Source: Bdellovibrio sp. (lineage in GTDB: Bacteria > Bdellovibrionota > Bdellovibrionia > Bdellovibrionales > Bdellovibrionaceae). From it: a DNA stretch of 18,922 bases. The notes under the pieces were generated by a model that worked only from the letters and a program-made list of their open reading frames with translations, was not told the DNA's origin and made no database searches. Made by a program: the position numbers and the translations under genes. The DNA lies in NCBI GenBank assembly GCA_003176075.1, contig PSRN01000267.1, forward strand, positions 1 through 18,922, written 5' to 3'. Of the stretch, positions 1 through 6,929 are shown in pieces; position 1 is the first letter of the stretch; each line of letters begins with the position of its first letter.

Positions 1-56
1 AATGTCTTGACTGGATGACACCTTACGAGTTCATGATGGAGGAAAAGTTGCGCTGA
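1..56 (+). pseudogene. 3' end of an IS transposase (IS30-like), cut by the window edge
   Basis: The frame starting at base 3 reads through a C-terminal tail containing CLDWMTPYEF and stops with TGA at 54-56. This pattern (C-L-x-W-x-TPYE-x) is what follows the catalytic core of DDE transposases of the IS30 type, where the usual form is RPRKCLxxKTPYEV. Only 17 residues are visible, so the family is an inference and the gene may be intact upstream of the window. A motif resembling an insertion-sequence end follows at 75-88, consistent with this being the right end of the element. Confidence 0.5.
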
Positions 57-74
57 GAAATTGCAGTCAGGGGA

Positions 75-88
75 CTCAAACTGAGACA
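75..88. repeat. Candidate right terminal repeat of the IS
   Basis: CTCAAACTGAGACA is a near-palindrome (CTCA, AAC spacer, TGAG) placed 18 bp after the transposase stop. Its reverse complement matches 12 of 14 bases at 6692-6705. Because the motif is nearly symmetrical it also matches there in direct orientation (CTCAAA-C/T-TGAGA, 11 of 12). I read it as an insertion-sequence end, but no target-site duplication can be tested because the other end of the element lies outside the window. Confidence 0.35.
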
Positions 89-179
89 TTTGGCCAACGA
101 TGATCGACAAGAGCTTTTTATCGCCGGTACTCAAGAGGAAGCCCGCCAATCTGATTACGAGCCGGGTCAGGAGACTTGA
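89..179 (+). other. Short open frame between IS end and imuB, possible remnant of the interrupted upstream gene
   Basis: From the IS-end motif a frame stays open through about 28 codons (including FIAGTQEEARQ) and stops with TGA at 177-179, 37 bp before imuB. In many bacteria imuA sits directly upstream of imuB, so this could be the last piece of an imuA cut by the insertion sequence. I see no recognisable RecA/ImuA motif in it, so this is only a positional inference. Confidence 0.2.
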
Positions 180-208
180 TTGACAGCATTTTGACCAATA
201 TGTAAATT
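180..208 (+). promoter_or_regulatory. Candidate promoter of imuB-dnaE2
   Basis: A perfect -35 hexamer TTGACA (180-185) is followed by a 17-bp spacer and TAAATT (203-208, four of six matches to TATAAT). The expected transcription start (about 214-216) falls right at the imuB ATG (217), and no Shine-Dalgarno sequence precedes that ATG, so the message could be leaderless. Overlapping the -10 is a direct repeat of ATATGTAAAT at 199-208 and 210-219, spaced 11 bp, about one helical turn, which could bind a repressor. Confidence 0.45.
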
Positions 209-216
209 ATATGTAA

Positions 217-1614
217 ATGCGGACGCTCTGTCTTTCTCTTCATGTTGAGCGAATTCATGTGGATCAGATCGCTGAAATTTTTCTGGCGCTTTCACCGCGC
301 GTGCAGAGCCGTGAACCGGGGTTCTTGTTTCTCGATATGGAGTCCACCGCTGGCCTCTTCGGGGGTGAGGAGCGCAGCCTCGCGCGGGCTCTGGATCTCG
401 CTCGCCAAGTCACGTCCCCCATATCACTCACGGCATCGACGCTCCCTGTGCCACCCATGCTACCCCCCCCACCCACGGCCGCCATCGCCGATCGTCCCCC
501 CCTGGCGCAGCTTCTTGCTCTTTATCGGCCGGGACAGATTTCGCCACCCGGTGAAGACACGAAAACCTTGGCGGATTTTTCTCTTTCGGCGCTTTCGGCG
601 CTTGAAGGATTGAAGCCTTGGCCTCGTCCGCGGCAAATCGAGTCGATCATCCATTTTTTGCAAAACCTTGGTTTTGAGTCCATCCACGATCTGCTGGGTT
701 TTCCGCCCGCCAGTTTTCGGGAACGATGGGGCGAAACGGGCATTACTTTGTGGAACCGCATTCATGCCCTTGAGGAACAGCCCATCTCACCTTTGCTGCC
801 GACCGAGCCTTTCACCCACTATGGTCACTTTGATTTTCCGGTGACCCAGCTGCGCAGCCTGGCGGCGGCGCTGGCTCCGGCTCTGACCTTTCTTTTCCTT
901 CGCCTGGAATCGCTTGGCCGCTTTGCCCGCCGCTTGGAGTTGCTTCTTTATTGCGAGTACTCCGATCACCGCCATGCTGTGCACGTGGAGCCGGTGACCC
1001 CGAGCCGGGACCGGCGTCTCTTCGAAGATCTTCTTTTGCGCAAACTGGACCTCCTCAATTTGGAAAACCCCATTCGCCAATTCGAAATCCAGCTTTACGA
1101 CCTGCCGGAAAAAATTCAGCAGCTCGATTTTTTTGAGCCGCGCGAACGAAGCGATGAGCGCTGGCAGCGGCTCATCAGTTTCGCCCAGCAGGGGGGGGTT
1201 GAAATGGGTTTTCTCGAACCTTTGCCAAAGCACTTCCCCGAGGAGAGTTATCACCTGAAAGCCGATTGGCCGGAGATTTTGGCCGTTCAGGATCACATCG
1301 AACATCGTGACGAGGCCGTGCAGGTGAAAACAGTCTATGGCAAAAATTTGGCGCAAGCACCGCGGCCGACATTGCTGTTGCGTACACCTCGAAAACTATC
1401 CCGAGGCGAGCTTCGGCGTTACCGGAAATGCTCCTTTATCCCCCTGGAGCGAATCGACGCTCGTTGGTGGGCCACCGTGGGCGGCGGAATCGCCAAAAGC
1501 GCCGACTGGGCTTTCCGCGACTATTATTTGGCGCTCTCCGAAGAGGGGAGTTCGGTGTGGATTTTTCAAGACCGCGAAACAAAGCAGTACTTCTTGCATG
1601 GCTACTTCGATTAG
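217..1614 (+). CDS. imuB: ImuB, non-catalytic Y-family polymerase-like mutasome adaptor
   Basis: The 465-residue product is close to the usual ImuB length. Near the N-terminus, SPRVQSREPGFLFLDMES followed by the AGLFGGE segment is the ImuB signature replacing the active-site region of Y-family polymerases. The first strand reads LCLSLHVERI and lacks the catalytic Asp of DinB/UmuC, so it should not polymerise. Q302-L-D-F-F306 fits the sliding-clamp-binding motif QLxLF, the known recruiting site in ImuB. In the established pathway ImuB bridges the beta clamp and DnaE2 during SOS-induced error-prone translesion synthesis. Its stop overlaps the dnaE2 start by 17 bp, implying translational coupling. 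A proline-rich stretch near residues 75-90 (LPVPPMLPPPP) looks like an insertion or slippage product. No ribosome-binding site precedes the ATG. Confidence 0.88.
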   Translation: MRTLCLSLHVERIHVDQIAEIFLALSPRVQSREPGFLFLDMESTAGLFGGEERSLARALDLARQVTSPISLTASTLPVPPMLPPPPTAAIADRPPLAQLLALYRPGQISPPGEDTKTLADFSLSALSALEGLKPWPRPRQIESIIHFLQNLGFESIHDLLGFPPASFRERWGETGITLWNRIHALEEQPISPLLPTEPFTHYGHFDFPVTQLRSLAAALAPALTFLFLRLESLGRFARRLELLLYCEYSDHRHAVHVEPVTPSRDRRLFEDLLLRKLDLLNLENPIRQFEIQLYDLPEKIQQLDFFEPRERSDERWQRLISFAQQGGVEMGFLEPLPKHFPEESYHLKADWPEILAVQDHIEHRDEAVQVKTVYGKNLAQAPRPTLLLRTPRKLSRGELRRYRKCSFIPLERIDARWWATVGGGIAKSADWAFRDYYLALSEEGSSVWIFQDRETKQYFLHGYFD

Positions 1615-4600
1615 AGACCGCTTGCCCTATCGCTTGTCCTCTGGCGTGCCCTCTGGCTTGTCCTCTCGTCGGGCCCGCGGATTTGTTGAGCTCCTTGCAC
1701 GCTCCAATTTTTCTTTTTTGCAAGGTGCTTCCCATCCCGAAGAAATGGTCGAGGAAGCCATCCGCCTTCATTATAAAGGCATTGCGATCTGCGATTTGAA
1801 CGGACTCTACGGCGTGGTCCGCGGCCGGCAGATTGCCTGCTCGCCCTCTCTTTTCACTGCGAGCGTGGGCGGCGGAGCCGCCACGGGTGTTTCAGTGGCG
1901 GCGAAGCCCCAAGTCGGCACCTCCGCAGAGGACTTTCGCTACCTTGTCGGGGCGGAACTCACCTTGACTGACGGAAGCAGCCTGGCGCTTCTGCCCCAGA
2001 CCCTCACCGGTTATTCGAATCTTTGCCAACTGCTGACGCACGGGAAACGCAACGTCGCCAAATATTTCTCCAAGGTCAGTGGAGCGCAACTTCGCGAACA
2101 CCATGAAGGTTTGCTCGCCTTGCTTCTCCCGCCCTTGAGTGAAGAACGTTATCTGGAATTTCACGCCATTTTCGGCGATCGATTGTATGTGCCGGTTTGG
2201 CGCGACCTTTCCTGGGAGTCGGTCGAACTGGCAAGGCAAGCGTTCGCGCTTGAAGAGCGTCAACAGGCCAGCCTGTTTGTCACGCAACGACCTCTGATGC
2301 ATCGGGCGGAGCGAAAACCTGTATTTGATGTTTTGACCTGCATTCATCACCATACGACTCTCGAAAAAGCCGACCATATTCTGGTTCAAAACGCCGAACG
2401 ACATTTGCGTCCCCTCCATGAGCTTGCGTATCTCTGGCAGGACCGGCCGGACCTCCTGGAAACGACTCTTGAAATTGCCCAACGGATTGATTTTGACATG
2501 ACTCAAATTCGCTACCGCTATCCCCGATCGAAGTTGCCGGAGGGACGCACGTCCGTCGGGCAGCTGCGCGCCCTCGTCGAAGCGGGCGTCCTCTGGCGCT
2601 TTCCGTCGGGTGCGTCAACCCAGGTGCGGGAAACGCTGGAAAAGGAGCTGGCGCTGATTGGTGAGCTTGCTTACGAAGATTATTTCCTGACCCTCCATGA
2701 AATTTGCGAGTTCGCCAAAGCCCGGGGAATTCTTTATCAAGGCCGGGGCAGCGCCGCTAATTCGGTGGTTTGTTTTTGCCTTGGGCTCACCTCAGTTGAT
2801 CCGAACCAAATTGATCTTCTCTTTGAACGATTTATTTCCAAGGAGCGGGGCGAACCTCCCGATATCGACATCGATTTCGAACATGAGCGCCGCGAAGAGG
2901 TCATTCAGCACATCTATCGCAGCTACGGCGAAGAGCATGCGGCCATGGTTTGCACGGTCATCCGCTTCAAAACCCGGATGGCGGTGCGCGAGACCGCCAA
3001 GGTTTTGGGTATCCCTTTGGCGACCATCAATGCGTTGATTCGCTTCATGGGTCGCGATGGTTTTCGGCGGCTCTTGGAGCCCCAAGTCGGTGGCTGCACC
3101 AGCTCCGCCGCCCGAGGCGGCTCCGTCGGCACCTCCGCCCACGCTCCCACCCTCCATGCGAAATTCCAAATCCCTGAATGGAAATGGAAAGCCCTTCTCA
3201 GTTTGGCGCCGCAAATTTACGGATTTCCACGGCATATCGGCATTCATACGGGCGGCTTTCTGATCACGCAAGACCCCTTGTCGAGCATTGTTCCAGTGGA
3301 AAAAGCGACCATGGAAGGCCGCTACGTCATTCAGTGGAATAAAGATGATGTGAATGACTTAAAGTTGATGAAAATCGATGTTCTTTCGTTGGGAATGCTG
3401 ACCGCTCTTCGCCGTTCGCTGAACTTGCTCAAGGAGCACAAAGGGATTGCCATGAATCTCGCCCAAATCCCGGCGGACGACAGGGCGACGTACGAGATGA
3501 TCGGACGGTCTGAGACGGTGGGGGTTTTTCAGATTGAATCGCGCGCTCAGATGAACACGTTGCCGCGCTTGCGGCCGTGCAATTATTACGACCTGGTGAT
3601 CGAGGTGGCTCTCATCCGGCCCGGTCCCTTGCAGGGTGGGATGGTCCATCCCTTTATCCGCCGTCGCAATGGCCTGGAAAAAGTCGAATACTTTCATCCT
3701 GATCTCCGGCCGGTTTTGCAGAAAACCATGGGTGTGCCGATTTTCCAGGAGCAGGTGATGAAGATCGCGGTGGTGGCGGCCGGTTTTACGCCGGGTGAGG
3801 CCGATGAATTGCGAAGAGTGATGTCGGCGGCCTGGCGGCGCAAGGGCACCATGGAAGGAGTGCGGGAGCGGATTCTGCGGGGTCTGCGCGAAAAGGGTGT
3901 TGATGACAAAAATGCGCAAGCCATTTACGCCACCATTCAGGGCTTTGCCAATTATGGCTTTCCCGAAAGCCATGCCGCTAGTTTTGCTCTTCTAAGTTAT
4001 GCGAGCAGTTATTTGAAGTGCCATCACCCTGACGTGTTTGTCTGTGCCCTGCTGAATTCACAACCCATGGGTTTTTATCCGCCGCGGGTCTTGGTGGCGG
4101 AGGCGCAACGAAACGGTGTTGAGTTTCGTCCCGTCGATATTCAGTTTTCCAACGTGGAATACACGTTGGAGGAGACGCCACGGGTTTTTTCGGCGCCAGG
4201 GCTTCTCCCCGTGCGGGTCGGACTGCAGAGCATTCATGGAATCGCGCGGAATTTTTTCCATCACCTGGTCAGTGCACGTCAGCACGGCGGCCCCTTCGCG
4301 TCGCTGGCGGATCTTGTTCGGCGAACCCAGCTTCCACGGGCGGTCATATTGCGTTTGGCGGCGGCCGGAGCTCTTCGTTTCTTGCATAAAGAACCTCGGC
4401 GGCTGATTTGGGATATTGAAGCTTTGTCCCTTGATCCGCGGAGTTTTCTCTGGGGGCACGCGAAGGAGAGCTTCGCGAACGGGGACTCGGCGAACGAGAA
4501 CGCCGCGAACGAAGACTCCGCGAACGAGGACAAGATGCGCCTGCCTTTTGAATCGAACTGGCAAGCTCTCGAACGGGAATACGCGGCGGTGGGTTACTCG

Positions 4601-4969
4601 CTGGGTTCCCACCCACTTGGTATTTTGCGAAGCTCGATCGCGGAAAAGAACGAACAGTTGCTCAAGCACAACTACATTCTTTACTCACATTCGAAAGATT
4701 TGCGCTCAATCCGCCATGGCAGCAAGGTTCGCGTGGCGGGGTTGGTCAGCGTCACTCAGCGTCCGCCGACGGCCAAAGGGATGTGCTTTGTCACTTTGGA
4801 GGATGAATTTGGTTTTATCAATATCATCATTCCGCCTGATGTTTATCAAAAAGACCGCCAGACGATATACTCGCGTATGCTAATGGAAATTCACGGGCGT
4901 CTTGAAAAGCACAGCTCCGTTATTAACGTAAAGGCCGAGCGCGTGTTTCCCTTGGTGGAAAATCACTAA
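1598..4969 (+). CDS. dnaE2: Error-prone DNA polymerase III alpha subunit DnaE2 (ImuC)
   Basis: I choose the ATG at 1598, which overlaps the imuB stop and gives 1123 residues; the frame is open further upstream to 1337, but that part is imuB read out of frame. The PHP-like domain begins near residue 27 with NFSFLQGASHPEEMVEEA, the DnaE2 form; the expected H-x-H metal motif reads L-x-R. The palm carries PPDIDIDFEHERREEV, with D422 and D424 as catalytic aspartates, and a third Asp, D594, in LMKIDVLSLGML. A C-terminal OB-fold (VRVAGLVSVTQRPPTAKG) closes the protein. It extends primers past DNA lesions with ImuB at the clamp. Oddities: a 12-bp tandem repeat near the start, two GC-rich hairpin elements inserted in frame (residues about 89-110 and 494-518), and five 15-bp repeats before the OB-fold. 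These lengthen it beyond the usual size. Confidence 0.93.
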   Translation: MATSIRDRLPYRLSSGVPSGLSSRRARGFVELLARSNFSFLQGASHPEEMVEEAIRLHYKGIAICDLNGLYGVVRGRQIACSPSLFTASVGGGAATGVSVAAKPQVGTSAEDFRYLVGAELTLTDGSSLALLPQTLTGYSNLCQLLTHGKRNVAKYFSKVSGAQLREHHEGLLALLLPPLSEERYLEFHAIFGDRLYVPVWRDLSWESVELARQAFALEERQQASLFVTQRPLMHRAERKPVFDVLTCIHHHTTLEKADHILVQNAERHLRPLHELAYLWQDRPDLLETTLEIAQRIDFDMTQIRYRYPRSKLPEGRTSVGQLRALVEAGVLWRFPSGASTQVRETLEKELALIGELAYEDYFLTLHEICEFAKARGILYQGRGSAANSVVCFCLGLTSVDPNQIDLLFERFISKERGEPPDIDIDFEHERREEVIQHIYRSYGEEHAAMVCTVIRFKTRMAVRETAKVLGIPLATINALIRFMGRDGFRRLLEPQVGGCTSSAARGGSVGTSAHAPTLHAKFQIPEWKWKALLSLAPQIYGFPRHIGIHTGGFLITQDPLSSIVPVEKATMEGRYVIQWNKDDVNDLKLMKIDVLSLGMLTALRRSLNLLKEHKGIAMNLAQIPADDRATYEMIGRSETVGVFQIESRAQMNTLPRLRPCNYYDLVIEVALIRPGPLQGGMVHPFIRRRNGLEKVEYFHPDLRPVLQKTMGVPIFQEQVMKIAVVAAGFTPGEADELRRVMSAAWRRKGTMEGVRERILRGLREKGVDDKNAQAIYATIQGFANYGFPESHAASFALLSYASSYLKCHHPDVFVCALLNSQPMGFYPPRVLVAEAQRNGVEFRPVDIQFSNVEYTLEETPRVFSAPGLLPVRVGLQSIHGIARNFFHHLVSARQHGGPFASLADLVRRTQLPRAVILRLAAAGALRFLHKEPRRLIWDIEALSLDPRSFLWGHAKESFANGDSANENAANEDSANEDKMRLPFESNWQALEREYAAVGYSLGSHPLGILRSSIAEKNEQLLKHNYILYSHSKDLRSIRHGSKVRVAGLVSVTQRPPTAKGMCFVTLEDEFGFINIIIPPDVYQKDRQTIYSRMLMEIHGRLEKHSSVINVKAERVFPLVENH
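1619..1666 (+). repeat. Four 12-bp tandem repeats at the start of dnaE2
   Basis: Four degenerate units of pattern (C/G)GC(T/G)TG(C/T)CCT(A/C)T run back to back and encode four-residue units such as RLSS, GVPS and GLSS at residues 8-23, just ahead of the PHP domain. The unit length is a multiple of three, so copy-number change would keep the frame. Confidence 0.8.
1863..1928 (+). repeat. GC-rich hairpin element, copy A (25-bp core plus second module), in dnaE2
   Basis: The core at 1863-1887 is GCGT, then stem GGGCGGC, loop GGA, stem GCCGCC, then ACGGG; it folds with one bulged G. A second module at 1894-1928 holds another GGCGGC arm, then CCAAGTCGGCACCTCCGC, shared with the copies at 3078 and 11035. 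It is translated in frame as SVGGGAATG and AAKPQVGTSA, residues that split the normal PHP-domain sequence. Confidence 0.75.
3078..3150 (+). repeat. GC-rich hairpin element, copy B (composite), in dnaE2
   Basis: Starts with GCCCCAAGTCGGTG, contains a GGTG/CACC stem and a central CCGCC-CGA-GGCGG stem, and ends with GTCGGCACCTCCGCCCACGC, blocks shared with the copies at 1863 and 11035. It encodes a Gly/Ser/Ala-rich insert (EPQVGG, then SSAARGGSVGTSA) between conserved DnaE2 segments. Confidence 0.65.
4460..4534 (+). repeat. Five 15-bp tandem repeats in dnaE2
   Basis: Units of pattern GCGAACGA(G/A)(G/A)A(C)-N3 repeat five times (the first is the most diverged), encoding five-residue acidic units of the form A-N-(E/G)-(D/N)-x at residues 955-979. 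They form a polar linker before the C-terminal OB-fold and preserve frame. Confidence 0.85.
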
Positions 4970-4979
4970 TGGACTCGCC

Positions 4980-5465
4980 TCAGTCATTGCCGTGTTTAAG
5001 AAACTCCTCGTATTTTTCAATCCGATCGACGACGATTTTTCTTTCCGCTTCCGACAATCTCTGAAGACGCTGTTTATAGAAATCCATGCGTGTGAGATAG
5101 TCGCCAGGATGCTTACGTGTTCCGTAAATTGCTTTGATTTGGTTGTTGGGACCGTCGTACTCCTGAGTGGCGGCGATGAATCTTAAAATCGCATCGACTT
5201 CCCCCTCGCCCGGAGGCGGCTTTTGCGCCAGACGACGTCTGAGGAGGTCGCCGACGACGGCCCATGGAACACATTGGTTGAATCGGTCCACTTTTCCATC
5301 GTCGCTTGTTGGTTTGGGTGAAGTATTATTAATCTCGGCAATCTTGTCCAGCCTGGCTTGCAACTGGACGCAAAGCTCGAGCTTGCATTGCGGTTCGATG
5401 GCCCGACCGGGTGTCGTCAAGGCGCAATTGATTGAAGCGATCAAAACCACCTTTTTGAATTTCAT
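4980..5465 (-). CDS. Small secreted protein of unknown function
   Basis: The 161-residue product begins with a signal peptide (MKFKKVVLIAS, hydrophobic stretch to about residue 20, likely cleavage after GRA at 22), so it is probably periplasmic or exported. The mature part has three cysteines (C27, C32 and the one in NQCVPW) and a charged helical C-terminus (LQRLSEAERKIVVDRIEKYEEFL). A clear ribosome-binding site, AGGAG with GAGGAAGAG, precedes the ATG and overlaps the stop of the gene upstream, 11 bp away, so both are one operon. It ends 10 bp from the convergent dnaE2 stop. I do not recognise the family. Confidence 0.75.
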   Translation of the reverse strand: MKFKKVVLIASINCALTTPGRAIEPQCKLELCVQLQARLDKIAEINNTSPKPTSDDGKVDRFNQCVPWAVVGDLLRRRLAQKPPPGEGEVDAILRFIAATQEYDGPNNQIKAIYGTRKHPGDYLTRMDFYKQRLQRLSEAERKIVVDRIEKYEEFLKHGND

Positions 5466-5476
5466 CTCTTCCTCTC

Positions 5477-6658
5477 CTATCTTGAGCCAGCCGCGGTCAT
5501 GCCTGGAACGACCGGAAGCGGCGGGGTGGACTGCGCCATGTTCATTTTTTCGAGCTCTGATTTCATATTCGCCTCGTCCATCTTATAGTCCTCGTCTCTG
5601 ATATGGTAATTTAAATTATGCTTTAATTTTGTCCGACATAATTTCCTGTAGTTCGAATCCTCAAGTTGGCCATTGAGAAATTTCTTATACGCTGAGATAA
5701 AAACTTCAGTCGGGACAAAGGCCGCGATCAGGTTTCGTTTCATGCCGTATTTTTGGCAAGCAAAGTCCCACGGATCACGCTCGCGAAAATCCGAAGTGTA
5801 GGTTCGGGCGTTGAGTTTACTTTCGATATGGCCAGCACCACCGCCCGGATCATTGTAAACATAGATGGCTCCAAATGGGCGCATCACCATGTCTTTTGGT
5901 TTCTGGCTCAATAGCTGTTTGATGATACCGCGCTGAAAGGCGGGATCGATTCGGTCGATGCCGATCTCCTTGAACGCGTTCAACAGCCGTTCCTTCACCT
6001 TTGGCTGAAGGCGATCCGGATTCAGATTGAAGAGGTCAATTTTATCGGCATGAAGGGGCAGTGACTGCTTGGCGCTGTGGGCACTTTCGTCAGCATAGTC
6101 GCCCATATAGTTGCAGTGGTGGCCGTCGAACCCGGCATCGCCCTGTTTGACGTACCGGTAGCACTTTCCTCCGCCTGTCCACACACTTTCACGCTTGCCG
6201 ATCTTTATGGCGTGGGCCCCAAAATTGTATTGTCCTCCCTGGCGCTGAATGTAGAAATGTCCAAATTCAATCATATGGTTACGGTAGCATTCGAACTCTG
6301 GCATTTCGATGGTTTCGCAACTCATGGTGGTGAAAAGATCGCGCGGGTCGGGCTGAGCGGCGGTATGATTGGCGGTATGATTGGCGGCCTCAGGGGCGGC
6401 AGGAACAGGAGGGGGTCTGGATGACCCGAAAGAAGTTAAGGGAGAGGCCGCGGGATCAGCGACGGGCGCTATGGCGGGAACTGCTGTGGGAGATCCCAGG
6501 TCAGAAGCACGCATTGAGCTTTTGGCTGACTTTAAGGGAGGAGGCGCAAGGCTGAACGGTGGCGGGAACAACTCGTCAACCGCGTGAGCATCAAATCGCC
6601 ACAGGATGAGCGAAGCTCCCAGAAACGTCATGTTCAAGAGTCTGCCCAATGAGATCAT
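5477..6658 (-). CDS. Secreted protein, possible NlpC/CHAP-like cysteine hydrolase
   Basis: The 393-residue product starts with a signal-like segment (hydrophobic TFLGASLILW, likely cleavage after DAHA at 26), followed by a Pro/Ala/Ser-rich low-complexity stretch to about residue 105 that includes a short repeat. The rest looks globular. GGGKCYRYVKQGD (C166) followed much later by FGAIYVYNDPGGG-AGHIESK (H277, E279) has the spacing and flavour of NlpC/P60 or CHAP cysteine peptidases, in which a Cys at a helix start pairs with a His in a G-H-x-E strand. That reading is inference from two motifs. It is the first gene of a two-gene unit with the small secreted protein downstream. The ATG lacks a strong ribosome-binding site; a second Met at residue 10 is an alternative. 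Confidence 0.7.
   Translation of the reverse strand: MISLGRLLNMTFLGASLILWRFDAHAVDELFPPPFSLAPPPLKSAKSSMRASDLGSPTAVPAIAPVADPAASPLTSFGSSRPPPVPAAPEAANHTANHTAAQPDPRDLFTTMSCETIEMPEFECYRNHMIEFGHFYIQRQGGQYNFGAHAIKIGKRESVWTGGGKCYRYVKQGDAGFDGHHCNYMGDYADESAHSAKQSLPLHADKIDLFNLNPDRLQPKVKERLLNAFKEIGIDRIDPAFQRGIIKQLLSQKPKDMVMRPFGAIYVYNDPGGGAGHIESKLNARTYTSDFRERDPWDFACQKYGMKRNLIAAFVPTEVFISAYKKFLNGQLEDSNYRKLCRTKLKHNLNYHIRDEDYKMDEANMKSELEKMNMAQSTPPLPVVPGMTAAGSR
6359..6387 (-). repeat. 2.4 copies of a 12-bp repeat in the 393-residue secreted protein gene
   Basis: GGCGGTATGATT occurs twice exactly, followed by GGCGG. On the coding (minus) strand it gives the repeated four-residue unit A-N-H-T at residues 92-99 in the low-complexity region after the signal peptide. 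Confidence 0.85.
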
Positions 6659-6929
6659 CGTCTATTCATCTATTGCAAGCTGGCTGCCGAGTGTCTCAAA
6701 TTGAGAGGCCAAAATAGAGTCAGACTTGTGAAAACAAATGACGTTGACGACGAGCGGTTCGCCAACTTTTAACGGAGTTTTTCCGGGTAGCCGATTTTTC
6801 TATAAGTTTCAAAGGGATAATTCTGTCAAGTTTATGATGGGATAAAGGCTCGAAATTGTCCCTAACCATGGGGTCATTCGTCGCTAGGAATGATACAATT
6901 GACAATAGAGGCCATATACAGCATTATCA
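6659..6929. other. Intergenic scar between secreted pair and ATPase fragment
   Basis: This 271-bp stretch is more AT-rich than its surroundings and holds no convincing gene. A 61-codon minus-strand frame (6720-6905) resembles nothing I know. It contains the IS-end-like motif at 6692-6706 and ends where ATPase homology begins (about 6909). It may be the decayed remains of an insertion or deletion event. Confidence 0.4.
6692..6706. repeat. IS-end-like motif matching the one at 75-88
   Basis: TGTCTCAAATTGAGA contains a perfect palindrome TCTCAA-A-TTGAGA. It matches the reverse complement of 75-88 at 12 of 14 bases. Its position just upstream of a truncated ATPase suggests an insertion-sequence scar, but no transposase sequence lies beside it. 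Confidence 0.35.

Noticed and set aside
787..1356. 189-codon minus-strand open frame
   Set aside because: Antisense shadow of imuB; the plus-strand product carries the ImuB signature and clamp motif.
1478..1498. Partial match to the hairpin core inside imuB (GTGGGCGGCGGAATCGCC)
   Set aside because: The second arm diverges after the loop and the residues fall in the conserved ImuB C-terminal region, so it may be ordinary coding sequence.
1337..1597. Upstream extension of the dnaE2 frame
   Set aside because: It is imuB sequence read out of frame; the overlap start at 1598 gives the normal DnaE2 N-terminus.
1892..4669. Several 200-codon minus-strand frames opposite dnaE2
   Set aside because: All are antisense to a protein with complete DnaE2 motifs; none shows a domain of its own.
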